From the NCBI RefSeq assembly GCF_017813335.1, contig NZ_JAGIYY010000001.1, positions 903,501-967,500 on the forward strand: a stretch of 64,000 bases of DNA. Direction: 5' to 3'. Below the pieces are notes generated by a model. That model worked only from the letters and a program-made list of their open reading frames with translations. It ran no database searches and was not told where the DNA came from. Below are positions 45,947 through 55,640 of this stretch, piece by piece. The stretch comes from Tianweitania sediminis (GTDB lineage: Bacteria > Pseudomonadota > Alphaproteobacteria > Rhizobiales > Rhizobiaceae). Numbering within the stretch: position 1 is the stretch's first letter; every line of letters begins with the position of its first letter. A program made the position numbers and the translations under genes.

Positions 45947-46368
45947 TTTCATTCTCCCTTCGATGCGACGGCGGCCACGCCTTCGACGGCTGGTTTCGCA
46001 ACGGCGCAGATTTCGATCGACAGGCAGAGCTCGGCCTCGTGACGTGTCCCGCCTGCAGCTCCGCCAACGTGGAGAAGTCCTTGATGGCGCCGGCGGTTTC
46101 GACGGCAAAGCGCAAGGAAAAGCTGGCCGTGGCGGCTACTGCCGAGCAGGCGAAGATGCTGGCGCAGCTGCAGGACCTGGCGCGCAAGGTCCGCGAAAGC
46201 GCAGAGAATGTCGGCGACAAGTTCGCCGAGGAAGCCCGCAAGATCCATTTCGGCGAAACGGAAGCGCGTGGCATCTATGGCGAGGCGACGCTCGAAGAAG
46301 CCAAGGGCCTGGCTGAGGATGGCGTCGCCTTCATGCCCCTGCCGAGCCTGCCGGAAGACCAGAACTAG
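45943..46368 (+). CDS. DUF1178-family protein
   Basis: The 141-residue protein opens with SFSLRCDGGHAFDGWF and a second half-site LVTCPACSS, a likely two-part zinc ribbon of the DUF1178 family. Its middle is helical and it ends IYGEATLEEAKGLAEDGVAF, a conserved family region. ATG 45943 overlaps the nitrilase stop (ATGA). The function is unknown; the conserved pairing with grxC and the nitrilase suggests a thiol- or glutathione-related task. Confidence 0.93.
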   Translation: MISFSLRCDGGHAFDGWFRNGADFDRQAELGLVTCPACSSANVEKSLMAPAVSTAKRKEKLAVAATAEQAKMLAQLQDLARKVRESAENVGDKFAEEARKIHFGETEARGIYGEATLEEAKGLAEDGVAFMPLPSLPEDQN

Positions 46369-46457
46369 GCGTCGACACTTTCCCAGCTTGTCTAACAAAC
46401 TCCCCGCAGTGCGCTATGGTGAGCATCTGCAAATGAACTCACGCTCAGGAGGCCAGC

Positions 46458-46727
46458 TTGGACAATGATCTCGCGTCCCTTTCCCGCGATCAGCTCGTTG
46501 CCGAGGTGATGCGGCTTCGGACTGCCATTCGGGCCCACAGAGACACCACCGGCCATGAACTTTGCTGGCACCACCCGGATCTTTGGGATCTGCTGCCGGA
46601 AAAGGTCGATCCTGCGATCGCCGTGCCGCCCTGGCCCACGTTCATGCGCGGCTGCGTGCGCTACCGTGAAAGCCTGGATCAGCAACAACCGGGTGCTCCC
46701 GTTCACGTCAAGGAACTGGGCGAATGA
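46458..46727 (+). CDS. conserved small hypothetical protein, 89 aa
   Basis: I cannot name this family. A TTG start with a perfect AGGAGG 6 bases upstream makes translation very likely. The protein has a short N-terminal coiled-coil-like helix (LSRDQLVAEVMRLRTAIRAH) followed by HELCWHHPDLWDLLPE and VPPWPTFMRGCVRYRESLD, a Trp- and His-rich core with two cysteines. It stands alone, converging on ubiG with 17 bases between stops. Confidence 0.78.
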   Translation: MDNDLASLSRDQLVAEVMRLRTAIRAHRDTTGHELCWHHPDLWDLLPEKVDPAIAVPPWPTFMRGCVRYRESLDQQQPGAPVHVKELGE

Positions 46728-46744
46728 TCCGGTTGCCACCTACA

Positions 46745-47494
46745 TCAGGCTGATGGCCGCTCCGCCAGAACCATGTAGTTGACGTCCATGTCCTTGGATT
46801 GGCCCCAGCGATCCGACAGCGGGTTGTAGGTCACGCCGGACCGGTCGATCACCACGAGGCCGGCATCCCTCAACGCCTTTTCCAGTTCCTCGGGGCGCAC
46901 GAGCTTGTTGAACTGGTGGGTGCCGCGGGGCAGCCAGCGGAGCACGTATTCCGCGCCGAAGATGGCAAGGCCCAGCGCCTTCAGGGTCCGGTTGATGGTT
47001 GCCACGAACATGATCCCGCCGGGCTTCACCATCTGACTGCATTTGGCGACGAAAAGGTCGATGTCCGCGACGTGTTCCACCACCTCCATGTTGAGGATCA
47101 CGTCGAACTGCTCGCCGGAATCGGCAAGCGCTTCAGCGGTGGTCGCCCGGTAGTCGATGGACAAACCGCTTTCGGCCGCATGCAGCTTGGCGACTTCGAT
47201 GTTGGTTTCCGACGCATCCGCGCCCACCACCGTCGCACCGAGCCGGGCCATCGGCTCGCACAGCAACCCGCCACCGCAGCCAATATCAAGAACGCGCAAG
47301 CCTTCTAACGGCTTGGCACCCTGGGCGTTGCGCCCGAAGCGGGCTGCCACCTGGTCGCGGATGTAAGCCAGCCGGACCGGGTTGAATTTGTGCAGAGGGC
47401 TGAATTTGCCCTTTGGGTTCCACCATTCCGCGGCAAGTCGCGAGAAGCGGTCCACTTCCGCCGCATCGATGGTGGTTCTGACCATTTCCGCCAT
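46745..47494 (-). CDS. ubiG: ubiquinone biosynthesis O-methyltransferase
   Basis: The 249-residue class I methyltransferase performs both O-methylations of ubiquinone synthesis. [21 protein letters not shown] is the diagnostic UbiG N-terminus, [19 protein letters not shown] the SAM loop near residue 69, NMEVVEHV motif II, and [17 protein letters not shown] the C-terminal substrate region. ATG 47494 was chosen; the frame is open to 47926 but that part overlaps the divergent gene and is not conserved. Confidence 0.96.
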   Translation of the reverse strand: MAEMVRTTIDAAEVDRFSRLAAEWWNPKGKFSPLHKFNPVRLAYIRDQVAARFGRNAQGAKPLEGLRVLDIGCGGGLLCEPMARLGATVVGADASETNIEVAKLHAAESGLSIDYRATTAEALADSGEQFDVILNMEVVEHVADIDLFVAKCSQMVKPGGIMFVATINRTLKALGLAIFGAEYVLRWLPRGTHQFNKLVRPEELEKALRDAGLVVIDRSGVTYNPLSDRWGQSKDMDVNYMVLAERPSA

Positions 47495-47659
47495 GGCGTT
47501 GTCTCCAATGAGCGCCTTCAAGTCGGTTGTGCGGCGGCGGAAGTCAAGGCCATCGAAAACCCCGGTTGGCGAAGCACATGAGACGTGGGAAATGAAGTGA
47601 TGGCGCCGCTCACGCAAAGGCGCTAGCTGACTTTGGTCATGGTGCGCGGTGCAGGGACG

Positions 47660-48367
47660 ATGAAACGCCTTTGGTTTGCTTCGGCTTTTGCCGGACTTAT
47701 CGGGAGTTCCAGCTCCCCGGCCGTAGAGATGCGGACGCCGTTCAGCTTCGAGCAGCCGGAACGGGGCAACGCGGTGACGTGGATCATGCCGAATGCCGCT
47801 TTTTTCCCAGCCCCCGGCAGCAGCGCGGCGCTCGAACCCTTCCGTGGCGGGCTGCTCATCGACGAGACGCCGATGGAGATGCGTCCACCCCTTGGGGAGG
47901 GGCAGGGGTCGGGCAAGAAGTCCCACCAGTTTCCTTCCGTGTGGCTGGGGTTCATTACCATGGACGGAGAGCTGATCCCCGTCACTTCTGATGTTGTTCG
48001 CGCCGGCTCCTTGCCCGACACCAGCAGCTCATGGGACATCGTGGTGCGACCCGGGCGGGTGTGGTCGGATCCGATGGACGAAGGCTGGAACCGCGCCTCG
48101 TTTTCCTTCGCCTTGGTGGATCCTTCGAGCGGCGCCACGCATGACGGCGTTGCAATGTTTCTTTACCGCGGCACTGAAATCCGTGACCTGCGCTACCAGA
48201 TCGTGCCGGAAAAAACAGCCGCGTCGGGCGAGTGCTTCACCGCCGCCGGGTTGCTGCCGGCTCGATTTGAGGCCGGCGACATTGATGAAGCGACCGTACG
48301 AGCCCGTCACTTGGCTGCTCGCAAGGCACCCCCAAGCCTTGGTGGATCCGCCACGGCGCGCCCGTGA
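47660..48367 (+). CDS. unrecognised secreted protein, 235 aa, possibly a truncated family member
   Basis: The family is not recognised with confidence. A signal peptide is clear ([20 protein letters not shown], cleavage about residue 20). The mature part is mostly beta-rich, with a tract [19 protein letters not shown] and a second tract [20 protein letters not shown] that I faintly associate with the N-terminal region of some larger exported serine-hydrolase (CubicO-type) proteins. No SxxK or other catalytic motif follows, and the last 40 residues are low in structure, so a C-terminal loss is possible. ATG 47660 follows GCAGGGACG. It diverges from ubiG. Confidence 0.6.
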   Translation: MKRLWFASAFAGLIGSSSSPAVEMRTPFSFEQPERGNAVTWIMPNAAFFPAPGSSAALEPFRGGLLIDETPMEMRPPLGEGQGSGKKSHQFPSVWLGFITMDGELIPVTSDVVRAGSLPDTSSSWDIVVRPGRVWSDPMDEGWNRASFSFALVDPSSGATHDGVAMFLYRGTEIRDLRYQIVPEKTAASGECFTAAGLLPARFEAGDIDEATVRARHLAARKAPPSLGGSATARP

Positions 48368-48556
48368 AAGCGGTGCTTCGAAGCTTCCAACGGACCGCGA
48401 TTTCCATCCCCCGGGCTTCTTAGCCGGTTGCTTGCACGGTTCTGCTGATTTGGGTATGGAAGCGCCGCATCCGCCCGCTGTTGTTGCGGGCTTCGTTTCG
48501 TGCAGGCGCCAGGTACCATTTCGGGGTTGCGCTGATTATCTTAGGGGCAGCAGGCC

Positions 48557-49810
48557 GTGGCGCGTATTGTGATGAAGTTCGGCGGAACCTCCGTCGCTGA
48601 CATCGCCCGCATCCGTGTGGTTGCCCAGCACGTCAAACGCGAAGTCGATGCAGGCCACGAGGTGGCTGTTGTTGTTTCTGCCATGTCCGGCAAGACCAAC
48701 GAGCTCGTCGCCTGGACGCGTGATGCGTCGCCCATGCACGATGCACGCGAATACGACGCCGTTGTTGCTTCCGGTGAACAGGTCACGGCCGGCCTCCTTG
48801 CGATCGCGCTGCAGCATATCGGCATCGACGCGCGCTCCTGGCAGGGTTGGCAGATCCCCATCCGCACGGACAATGCGCATGGCGCAGCCCGCATCACCGA
48901 CATCGACGGGTCCGAACTGGTGCGCCGCTTCGGCCTCGGCCAGGTCGCGGTGATTGCCGGCTTCCAGGGCCTCGGGCCGGATAATCGCATTGCAACGCTC
49001 GGCCGCGGCGGTTCCGATACGAGCGCGGTGGCGATTGCTGCGGCCGTGAAGGCCGATCGCTGCGACATCTACACCGACGTGGACGGCGTTTACACGACCG
49101 ACCCGCGCATCGAACCTAAGGCGCGGCGCTTGAACCGGATCTCGTTCGAGGAGATGCTCGAGATGGCTTCGCTGGGCGCCAAGGTGCTGCAGGTGCGCTC
49201 CGTAGAGCTCGCCATGGTGCACAAGGTGCGCACCTTCGTGCGCTCCTCCTTCGAGGACCCTCACGCGCCCGGAATGGGCGACTTCGACAACCCGCCCGGG
49301 ACGCTTATTTGCGACGAGGATGAAATCGTGGAACAGCAGGTCGTTACCGGAATTGCATACGCAAAGGACGAGGCGCAGATCTCGCTCAGGCGCGTGTCCG
49401 ACCGCCCGGGGGTGGCTGCCGGAATTTTCATGCCGCTCGCCGAAGCCAACATTAACGTCGACATGATCGTGCAGAACATCTCCGAAGATGGATCGCGCAC
49501 CGACATGACCTTCACGGTTCCGGCCGGCGATCTCGACAAAGCGCGGCTCGTACTGGACCAGATCCAGAAGGATGTTGGCATTGATGTCGTTCAGTCCGAA
49601 GGCAACATGGCCAAGATCTCGGTGATCGGGATCGGCATGCGCTCTCACGCCGGGGTTGCGGCTTCGGCCTTCAAGGCGCTGGCCGACCGGGGCATCAACA
49701 TTCGCGCGATCACGACCTCGGAGATCAAGATCTCCATCCTGATCGATGCCGCTTATACCGAGCTGGCCGTGCGCACGCTCCATTCCGTGTATGGGCTGGA
49801 CAAGCACTAG
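48557..49810 (+). CDS. lysC: aspartate kinase
   Basis: The 417-residue enzyme phosphorylates aspartate at the head of the lysine, threonine and methionine pathways. MKFGGTSVAD is the ATP/aspartate-binding start, GRGGSDTSAVAIAAA and CDIYTDVDGVYTTDPR close the kinase domain, and two C-terminal ACT domains (about 265-415) carry the feedback site. GTG start with TAGGGGCAGCA upstream. The 190 bases before it hold only a weak TTGCAC-N17-TATGGA promoter-like pair. A single gene not split into alpha/beta, though an internal start is common in this family. Confidence 0.97.
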   Translation: MARIVMKFGGTSVADIARIRVVAQHVKREVDAGHEVAVVVSAMSGKTNELVAWTRDASPMHDAREYDAVVASGEQVTAGLLAIALQHIGIDARSWQGWQIPIRTDNAHGAARITDIDGSELVRRFGLGQVAVIAGFQGLGPDNRIATLGRGGSDTSAVAIAAAVKADRCDIYTDVDGVYTTDPRIEPKARRLNRISFEEMLEMASLGAKVLQVRSVELAMVHKVRTFVRSSFEDPHAPGMGDFDNPPGTLICDEDEIVEQQVVTGIAYAKDEAQISLRRVSDRPGVAAGIFMPLAEANINVDMIVQNISEDGSRTDMTFTVPAGDLDKARLVLDQIQKDVGIDVVQSEGNMAKISVIGIGMRSHAGVAASAFKALADRGINIRAITTSEIKISILIDAAYTELAVRTLHSVYGLDKH

Positions 49811-49885
49811 CTTAAGTCTAAACCTCCATGGTGAGGGTAGGTGGCAGGCGGAGATCCTCCGTTGGCCGTTGAGGTGAAACAAGCG

Positions 49886-52165
49886 ATGCCGAACCAGGCC
49901 GCAGGACCGCGAGTGCTTTTGAAGCGCCTGCGCGAGCTCATGGCCGAAGCGCTGGAGCCGCAGGAGCGGCTTGATCGTATTGTTCGCGAGATCGCCAAGC
50001 AGATGGTTGCCGAAGTCTGCTCGCTTTACGTGTTGCGCTCGGACTCCGTTCTTGAACTCTATGCCACCGAAGGTCTGAACCCGGGCTCCGTTCACCTGGC
50101 GCAGTTGCGGCTGGGGCAGGGTCTCGTAGGCACGATTGCAGCGTCCGCGCGCGCCCTGAACCTGACGGACGCCCAGCGCCACCCGGCCTTTGCGTATCTC
50201 CCGGAAACGGGCGAGGAAATCTACAACTCGTTTCTCGGCGTGCCGGTGCTGCGTGCGGGGCGCACGCTGGGTGTCCTGACGGTCCAGAACCGGACCATGC
50301 GTCAGTACCGGGAAGACGAGGTCGAGGCGCTGGAAACCACCGCCATGGTGATCGCGGAAATGATTGCCACTGGCGATCTGAACCGCCTGACCCGGCCAGG
50401 ACTCGAGCTTGACCTCACGCGCCCGGCAAGCTTTGCCGGCTTGTCCTTCAACGAAGGTGTCGGGCTCGGCCATGTCGTGCTGCATGAACCGCGCGTTGTG
50501 GTGACGAACCTCTTCAACGAAGACAGTGACGAGGAGCTTGGCCGCTTGAACGAAGCGCTTGGCTCGCTTCGTTTATCGATCGACGACATGCTGTCGCGCC
50601 GCGATGTTGCCTTCGAGGGCGAACATCGGGCGGTGCTCGAAGCGTACCGGATGTTTGCTCATGACCGCGGCTGGGTGCGCCGGCTGGAAGAAGCCGTGCG
50701 CAACGGTTTGACGGCGGAAGCTGCGGTGGAAAAGGTCCAAAGCGACATGCGCGCCCGCATGCAGCACATGACCGATCCTTACATGCGCGAGCGGATGAGC
50801 GATTTCGACGACCTCGCCAACCGCCTGCTGCGCCAGTTGCTTGGCCGCACCGGTGACGGCCTTGGCGAGGCGCTGCCGCGCGATGCAATCGTCGTGGCGC
50901 GCTCCATGGGTGCGGCCGAACTTCTCGATTATCCTCGCGACCGCCTGCGCGGACTGGTGCTTGAAGACGGGTCGATCACCAGCCATGTGGTGATCGTGGC
51001 CCGCGCGATGAGCATTCCCGTTGCCGGGCAGGTCAAGGGCGTTGTGTCCATGGCCGAAAACGGCGACGCGATCATCGTTGACGGCGAAGAAGGCCAAGTC
51101 CACCTGCGCCCGCAGCCGGACATCGAGGCCGCCTTTACGGAGAAGGTGCGGTTTCGCGCCCGCCGCCAGGAGCTTTACCGTGAAACGCGCGGCGAGCCTT
51201 CTGTGTCACGAGACGGGGTGTCCGTTGATCTCCTGATGAATGCCGGACTGGCGGTCGACCTGCCGCAACTGGCGGAATCGGGCGCAGCCGGCATCGGGCT
51301 GTTCCGGACCGAGCTGCAGTTCATGGTGGCCGCCACCTTCCCGCGCGCCGAAGCGCAGGAACGGCTTTATCGGGACGTCCTCGATGCCGCGAAAGAAAAG
51401 CCGGTCACTTTCCGCACGATCGATATCGGCGGCGACAAGGTGCTCCCTTATTTCAAGGGTGCCGTGAACGAGGAAAACCCCGCACTTGGATGGCGTGCGA
51501 TCCGCTTGACGCTGGATCGCCCCGGTTTCCTGCGGACTCAGATGCGCGCGCTCCTGAAAGCCGCCGGCGGTCGCGAACTGCGCGTGATGCTGCCGATGGT
51601 CACGGAAGTGGACGAGATCCTGCGCGCAAAGGATTTGATCGACCGCGAGGTGCGCCATCTCAGCCGTTTTGCGCATCATCTCCCGAATCGGGTGAAGCTC
51701 GGCGCGATGCTGGAAGTCCCGTCGTTGATGTGGCAGCTCGAGGAACTGATGAGCGCCGTGGACTTCGTTTCGGTGGGGTCCAACGACCTGTTCCAGTTCA
51801 TTACCGCCACGGACCGTGGCAGTGCGCTTTTGTCGGACCGCTTTGACCCTTTGTCGCCGCCTTTCCTGCGCGTTCTGAAGCAGATCGTGGAAGCGGGCGC
51901 CAAGGCTGACACCCCCGTGACGCTTTGCGGCGAGATGGCGAGCCGACCGCTTTCGGCGATGGCGCTGATCGGTGTCGGGTTCCGCTCGATTTCCATGTCG
52001 CCCGCTGCGATCGGGCCCGTGAAGGCCATGCTGCGAGAGTTGCCTGTGGCTGATCTCGAGGTTTGCATGAACGGGCTGTTGCAGCGGCCGAACGCTAAGC
52101 ATTCGCTGCGTGCGGACCTGCACGCCTTTGCGGCTGCGCACGACGTGCCGCTCGTACCGCTCTAA
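49886..52165 (+). CDS. ptsP: phosphoenolpyruvate-protein phosphotransferase PtsP (EI-Ntr)
   Basis: The 759-residue first component of the nitrogen phosphotransferase relay has an N-terminal GAF domain (residues about 20-160), then a PEP-utiliser core: phospho-histidine in [16 protein letters not shown] near residue 373, [11 protein letters not shown], and the C-terminal cysteine in [12 protein letters not shown]-Ntr passes phosphate to NPr and EIIA-Ntr and signals nitrogen and carbon status. The ATG at 49886 gives the usual family N-terminus [23 protein letters not shown] 49841 is an alternative. Confidence 0.95.
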   Translation: MPNQAAGPRVLLKRLRELMAEALEPQERLDRIVREIAKQMVAEVCSLYVLRSDSVLELYATEGLNPGSVHLAQLRLGQGLVGTIAASARALNLTDAQRHPAFAYLPETGEEIYNSFLGVPVLRAGRTLGVLTVQNRTMRQYREDEVEALETTAMVIAEMIATGDLNRLTRPGLELDLTRPASFAGLSFNEGVGLGHVVLHEPRVVVTNLFNEDSDEELGRLNEALGSLRLSIDDMLSRRDVAFEGEHRAVLEAYRMFAHDRGWVRRLEEAVRNGLTAEAAVEKVQSDMRARMQHMTDPYMRERMSDFDDLANRLLRQLLGRTGDGLGEALPRDAIVVARSMGAAELLDYPRDRLRGLVLEDGSITSHVVIVARAMSIPVAGQVKGVVSMAENGDAIIVDGEEGQVHLRPQPDIEAAFTEKVRFRARRQELYRETRGEPSVSRDGVSVDLLMNAGLAVDLPQLAESGAAGIGLFRTELQFMVAATFPRAEAQERLYRDVLDAAKEKPVTFRTIDIGGDKVLPYFKGAVNEENPALGWRAIRLTLDRPGFLRTQMRALLKAAGGRELRVMLPMVTEVDEILRAKDLIDREVRHLSRFAHHLPNRVKLGAMLEVPSLMWQLEELMSAVDFVSVGSNDLFQFITATDRGSALLSDRFDPLSPPFLRVLKQIVEAGAKADTPVTLCGEMASRPLSAMALIGVGFRSISMSPAAIGPVKAMLRELPVADLEVCMNGLLQRPNAKHSLRADLHAFAAAHDVPLVPL

Positions 52166-52181
52166 AGTTTCGGGATTGTCT

Positions 52182-53246
52182 ATGATCAGCCTTCCTGCCG
52201 AGCGCATGGACCAGATGCTTCGGCGCTTCGATTATGTTGAAGCACAGATGTCACAAGGTCCGGATGCGGAAACCTATGTGAAGCTCGCATCGGAATACGC
52301 GGAACTGCAGGAGATTTCTGGCAAAATCCGCGCCTTGCAGTCGGCAACGGCGGAGCGAGCGGATCTTGATGTCATGTTGGCAGAACCGGAAATGCGCGCA
52401 CTGGCGGAAGCCGATATTCCTGCCGTGGAAGCCCGCATCGAAGCGCTGCAAGCCGAGATCCAGATCCTTCTTCTTCCCCGCGACGCGGCGGATGCCAAGA
52501 ATGCGATTCTTGAAATCCGTGCCGGGACTGGAGGCGACGAGGCAGCGATCTTTGCGGGCGACCTGTTTCGCATGTACGAGCGCTACGCCTCGGGGCAGGG
52601 CTGGCGGGTGGAACTTGTGTCGGCGAGCGAGGGCGACGCAGGAGGCTACAAGGAGATCATTGCAACGGTTTCGGGCCGCGGCGTGTTTTCCAAGCTCAAA
52701 TTCGAGTCCGGCGTCCACCGTGTCCAACGTGTGCCGGCAACCGAAGCATCAGGCCGCATCCACACATCCGCGGCAACGGTCGCCGTGTTGCCGGAAGCCG
52801 AAGAAATCGACATCGAAATCCGCAACGAGGACATCCGCATTGACACGATGCGCGCGTCAGGAGCGGGCGGACAGCACGTCAACACCACGGACTCGGCGGT
52901 GCGCATCACGCACATCCCAAGCGGCATCGTCGTGGTGCAGGCGGAAAAATCCCAGCACCAGAACCGGGCGCGTGCCATGCAGATCCTGCGGGCGCGGCTT
53001 TTCGATGCCGAACGAAGCAAGGCAGCCGACGAGCGCTCGGAAGCACGGCGGCTGCAGGTCGGTTCGGGCGACCGGTCGGAACGCATCCGCACCTACAATT
53101 TTCCGCAAGGCCGCGTGACGGACCACCGCATCAATCTCACGCTCTACAAGCTCGATCGCGTGATGGAAGGCGACCTCGACGAGTTGTTCGACGCGCTGAT
53201 CGCCGACCATCAGTCTGCACTTCTTCTTTCGCTTGGCGACGGCTGA
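52182..53246 (+). CDS. prfA: peptide chain release factor 1
   Basis: The 354-residue RF1 recognises UAA and UAG. GGQ at residues 229-231 ([16 protein letters not shown]) is the hydrolysis motif. The N-terminal helical domain and the usual [16 protein letters not shown] near the end are present. ATG 52182 lies 16 bases after ptsP; the gene overlaps or abuts prmC, which methylates its GGQ glutamine. Confidence 0.97.
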   Translation: MISLPAERMDQMLRRFDYVEAQMSQGPDAETYVKLASEYAELQEISGKIRALQSATAERADLDVMLAEPEMRALAEADIPAVEARIEALQAEIQILLLPRDAADAKNAILEIRAGTGGDEAAIFAGDLFRMYERYASGQGWRVELVSASEGDAGGYKEIIATVSGRGVFSKLKFESGVHRVQRVPATEASGRIHTSAATVAVLPEAEEIDIEIRNEDIRIDTMRASGAGGQHVNTTDSAVRITHIPSGIVVVQAEKSQHQNRARAMQILRARLFDAERSKAADERSEARRLQVGSGDRSERIRTYNFPQGRVTDHRINLTLYKLDRVMEGDLDELFDALIADHQSALLLSLGDG

Positions 53247-53256
53247 ACGGCGCGTG

Positions 53257-54126
53257 ATGCAAGCAGCCGTTGCCCTGCGCATGCTTCGGCAGGCTTTTCG
53301 TGACGCGGAGCTTGCGAGCGCTGATCTCGATGCGCGCCTTTTGGTGGAGCATCTTGGTGGCGTCGACGCGCTCAGCCTCATCCGCGAACCAGACCGACCC
53401 TTAAGCGAAGCGCAGGTGCAGGCGCTTGCCGATGCGCAGCGAAGGCGCCTTCGGGGTGAGCCCGTCCACCGGATCCTTGGATTCCGTGCGTTCCACGGGC
53501 TCCACCTGACGCTCTCTAAGGAAACGCTCGAACCCCGGCCTGATACGGAAGTGCTGGTTGATGCGATCCTGCCGTTTCTTGGCGAACGGGCTGAGAAAAA
53601 AGGCGCGGCACGCGTTCTTGATCTCGGCACGGGAACGGGCGCGATTGCCTTGGCGCTGTTGAGTGAGGTTCCGGCCCTGTCCGCGGTTGGCGTCGACATT
53701 TCCCCTGATGCGCTTGAAACTGCCAAACGCAACGCCCACATCAATGGGATGGGCGGACGCTTCGAAGCGCTCCTGTCCGATTGGTTTTCGCGCGTGAGCG
53801 GCTCGTTTGACGCCATCGTGTCGAATCCGCCTTATATACCCCATGCCGCCCTCCCCCTTCTCGACCGCGAAGTCGCTGATCATGATCCGCTTCGCGCCTT
53901 AGATGGCGGGGACGATGGGCTCCAGGCATACCGGATCATCGCGCGCGATGCCGGCGCTTACCTCGATGAGGACGGACGCATCGCAGTGGAAATCGGCTGG
54001 GACCAACAGGAACAGGTTCGAGCCCTCTTCGAGGCCAGCGGGTTTTGGTGGATAAACACGGTTCACGATCTATCCGGTCATGACCGTGTGATGCTGTTCA
54101 GTCAGGATGATCGGCAAGCTGGATGA
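53257..54126 (+). CDS. prmC: release factor glutamine methyltransferase
   Basis: The 289-residue methyltransferase modifies the GGQ glutamine of RF1 and RF2. An N-terminal helical domain (QAAVALRMLRQAFRDAELAS) precedes GFRAFHGL, the SAM loop LDLGTGTGAIALAL and the substrate-binding NPPY in IVSNPPYIPH. Start uncertain: ATG 53257, GTG 53254 or TTG 53233 (the last overlapping prfA). Directly downstream of prfA, as in most proteobacteria. Confidence 0.95.
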   Translation: MQAAVALRMLRQAFRDAELASADLDARLLVEHLGGVDALSLIREPDRPLSEAQVQALADAQRRRLRGEPVHRILGFRAFHGLHLTLSKETLEPRPDTEVLVDAILPFLGERAEKKGAARVLDLGTGTGAIALALLSEVPALSAVGVDISPDALETAKRNAHINGMGGRFEALLSDWFSRVSGSFDAIVSNPPYIPHAALPLLDREVADHDPLRALDGGDDGLQAYRIIARDAGAYLDEDGRIAVEIGWDQQEQVRALFEASGFWWINTVHDLSGHDRVMLFSQDDRQAG

Positions 54127-54511
54127 CGCCTGGCTGCAGACGCAGATCCGCTTAAAACGTAGCGCAGACAAGGGATTGAATGGAATTCACTTGGCAAGGT
54201 GCGGTTTTGTGTCTAGGGTCGAACGTACCGGACGACGAAGCAGGCAGTGCCGTTACCGATTCGGGATCACAAACAGATACTGCCTTCTTGCGTGAGGAAA
54301 CGCCTTTGCTTCGTGCGAGGATCGTCCGGCAAGTGACTAGGATACAATGACGTCACGTCAGATGGTTGCATCGCGCGAAGCGCGGCAGACCACCACACAA
54401 CCGGCTAAACGGTCCGTCCAGTGATGACGCTTCATCTGCGTTGTCAGGGCGTAGCCGTTTCGGTTGCCAATTTTTCCTCTCAGTCGATGAGCCAGGTCAG
54501 AAAGAACTAGA
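54127..54511. other. 385-base intergenic region between prmC and the DUF4167 gene
   Basis: No reading frame of quality, tRNA or clear small RNA is visible. It holds a palindromic TGACGTCA (54348-54355) directly followed by a further CGTCA, a TTGGCA (54191-54196) that might be a -35 element, and TCAGAAAGAAC as a weak ribosome site before 54512. The length suggests a regulated promoter or an unannotated small RNA, but nothing proves either. Confidence 0.5.
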
Positions 54512-55456
54512 ATGAGGCCACAACAGCAAAACCGGCGCATGCGCGGCCGCAACAACAATAATAACGGCGGCAACAACAACAACAACAATCACAATCATAA
54601 CCGCAAGGGCCCAAATCCGCTGACGCGGAGCTATGAAAGCAATGGCCCGGATGTGAAGATCCGTGGTTCCGCGCAGCAGATCGCCGAAAAATACACGACG
54701 CTGGCTCGGGATGCGACCAGCTCCGGCGACCGTGTCATGGCCGAAAACTACCTGCAGCACGCCGAGCACTACAACCGCATCATTGCCGCAGCCCAGGCTG
54801 CGATGCCGCAGCCGCCCGTACGCGACCAGCGCAGCGACTTTGATGAAGATATCGACGATGACAATGACGGCATGGAAGTGCCGCAGAACCAGCCGAACAA
54901 CGGCGGTTCGTCCGAGCAGCCCGTGCAGGCCCAGGATGGCCAGCAATCCACGGAAGGGCGCGAAACGCGCGACCAGAACGAGCGCCGCGATCGCGACTTC
55001 AACGGCCACCGCGAGGGGCGTGAGCCCCGTGAAGGGCGTGAGCCCCGTGAAGGACGGGAGCCTCGCGAAGGCCGCGAACCTCGCGAGCGCCGTCCGTTCC
55101 GCGAGCGCGGCGATCGCCAGCGCGGCGATGGCAGCGGTCCGCAGCCTGTCATTGAAGGTGTTCCCGCGGAAGTCGCTTATGGTGAAGCACAGAGCGTGCA
55201 GAACCAGCCGACGGCGTCCCCTGAGGCCGCGCCGGCTGCCGGGCACGTCAACGGAGCGGCCGCTCAGGACGGCGAAGTGGTGGTGACGCCGAGCGTTGCC
55301 AGCGAAGCCAATGCCGCCGTGGCATCGACCGATGGCGAAGACAAGCCCGCGCCGCGCGCGCGCCGTCCGCGCCGTCCGCGCACCCCCAAGGGGGAAGCCG
55401 GCGATGCGCCGGTCGAGGGCGCCGGCGAAGACCGGCCCGTCGAAACCGCAAGCTGA
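54512..55456 (+). CDS. DUF4167-family protein, Asn-rich N-terminus and charged repeats
   Basis: The 314-residue protein starts with [11 protein letters not shown] and an Asn/His-rich stretch (residues about 11-30), then the conserved DUF4167 core (residues about 35-90: [50 protein letters not shown]). The rest is disordered: acidic, then Arg/Glu repeats EGREPR (168-191), then Ala/Pro-rich with a basic [13 protein letters not shown] near the end. The composition suggests nucleic-acid or RNA-granule binding, which is inference. The family is alphaproteobacterial and of unknown function. Confidence 0.93.
   Translation: MRPQQQNRRMRGRNNNNNGGNNNNNNHNHNRKGPNPLTRSYESNGPDVKIRGSAQQIAEKYTTLARDATSSGDRVMAENYLQHAEHYNRIIAAAQAAMPQPPVRDQRSDFDEDIDDDNDGMEVPQNQPNNGGSSEQPVQAQDGQQSTEGRETRDQNERRDRDFNGHREGREPREGREPREGREPREGREPRERRPFRERGDRQRGDGSGPQPVIEGVPAEVAYGEAQSVQNQPTASPEAAPAAGHVNGAAAQDGEVVVTPSVASEANAAVASTDGEDKPAPRARRPRRPRTPKGEAGDAPVEGAGEDRPVETAS
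55013..55084 (+). repeat. 18-bp tandem repeat in DUF4167 gene
   Basis: Four copies of an 18-base unit (type GAAGGGCGTGAGCCCCGT), the first two nearly identical, encode EGREPR each; a fifth decayed copy follows at 55085-55102. Recent duplication is likely for the first pair. Confidence 0.88.
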
Positions 55457-55480
55457 TCGACGCATCAGGTTGGAATTTGA

Positions 55481-55508
55481 ATGGCGGGGCGAAAGCTCCG
55501 CCATTTTT
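55481..55508 (+). terminator. intrinsic terminator after DUF4167 gene
   Basis: TGGCGGGGC pairs with GCTCCGCCA (one G-T) around a GAAA tetraloop, followed by TTTTT. It separates the DUF4167 gene from the clpB promoter. Confidence 0.92.
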
Positions 55509-55520
55509 CGTTCACGCGTT

Positions 55521-55549
55521 CTTGAGCCCGCTTCGGCCACCCCCCATAT
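55521..55549 (+). promoter_or_regulatory. candidate RpoH (sigma-32) heat-shock promoter of clpB
   Basis: CTTGAG (55521-55526) and CCCCATAT (55542-55549) are separated by 15 bases, close to the sigma-32 consensus CTTGAA-N13-17-CCCCAT. It lies right after the preceding terminator and about 90 bases before the clpB ATG, where heat-shock control is expected. Confidence 0.75.
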
Positions 55550-55640
55550 GCCCTTTGAACAAGGGTCGGCCGTTCCGGCGGCCCGTCATCTGACACTGAT
55601 CCGGTGCCGCAAAGCGGGCCGGCTAGGGGAAGGGACCATC

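Noticed and set aside
47495..47926. N-terminal extension of ubiG by 144 codons
   Set aside because: Overlaps the divergent secreted-protein gene and does not resemble UbiG; normal length is reached from 47494.
48536..50485. 649-codon open frame on the minus strand
   Set aside because: Antisense to lysC and the start of ptsP; no motifs, typical shadow of GC-rich coding sequence.
55296..55640. N-terminal extension of clpB
   Set aside because: It would start inside the DUF4167 gene and cross a strong terminator and the RpoH promoter; ClpB normally begins at the [10 protein letters not shown] position.
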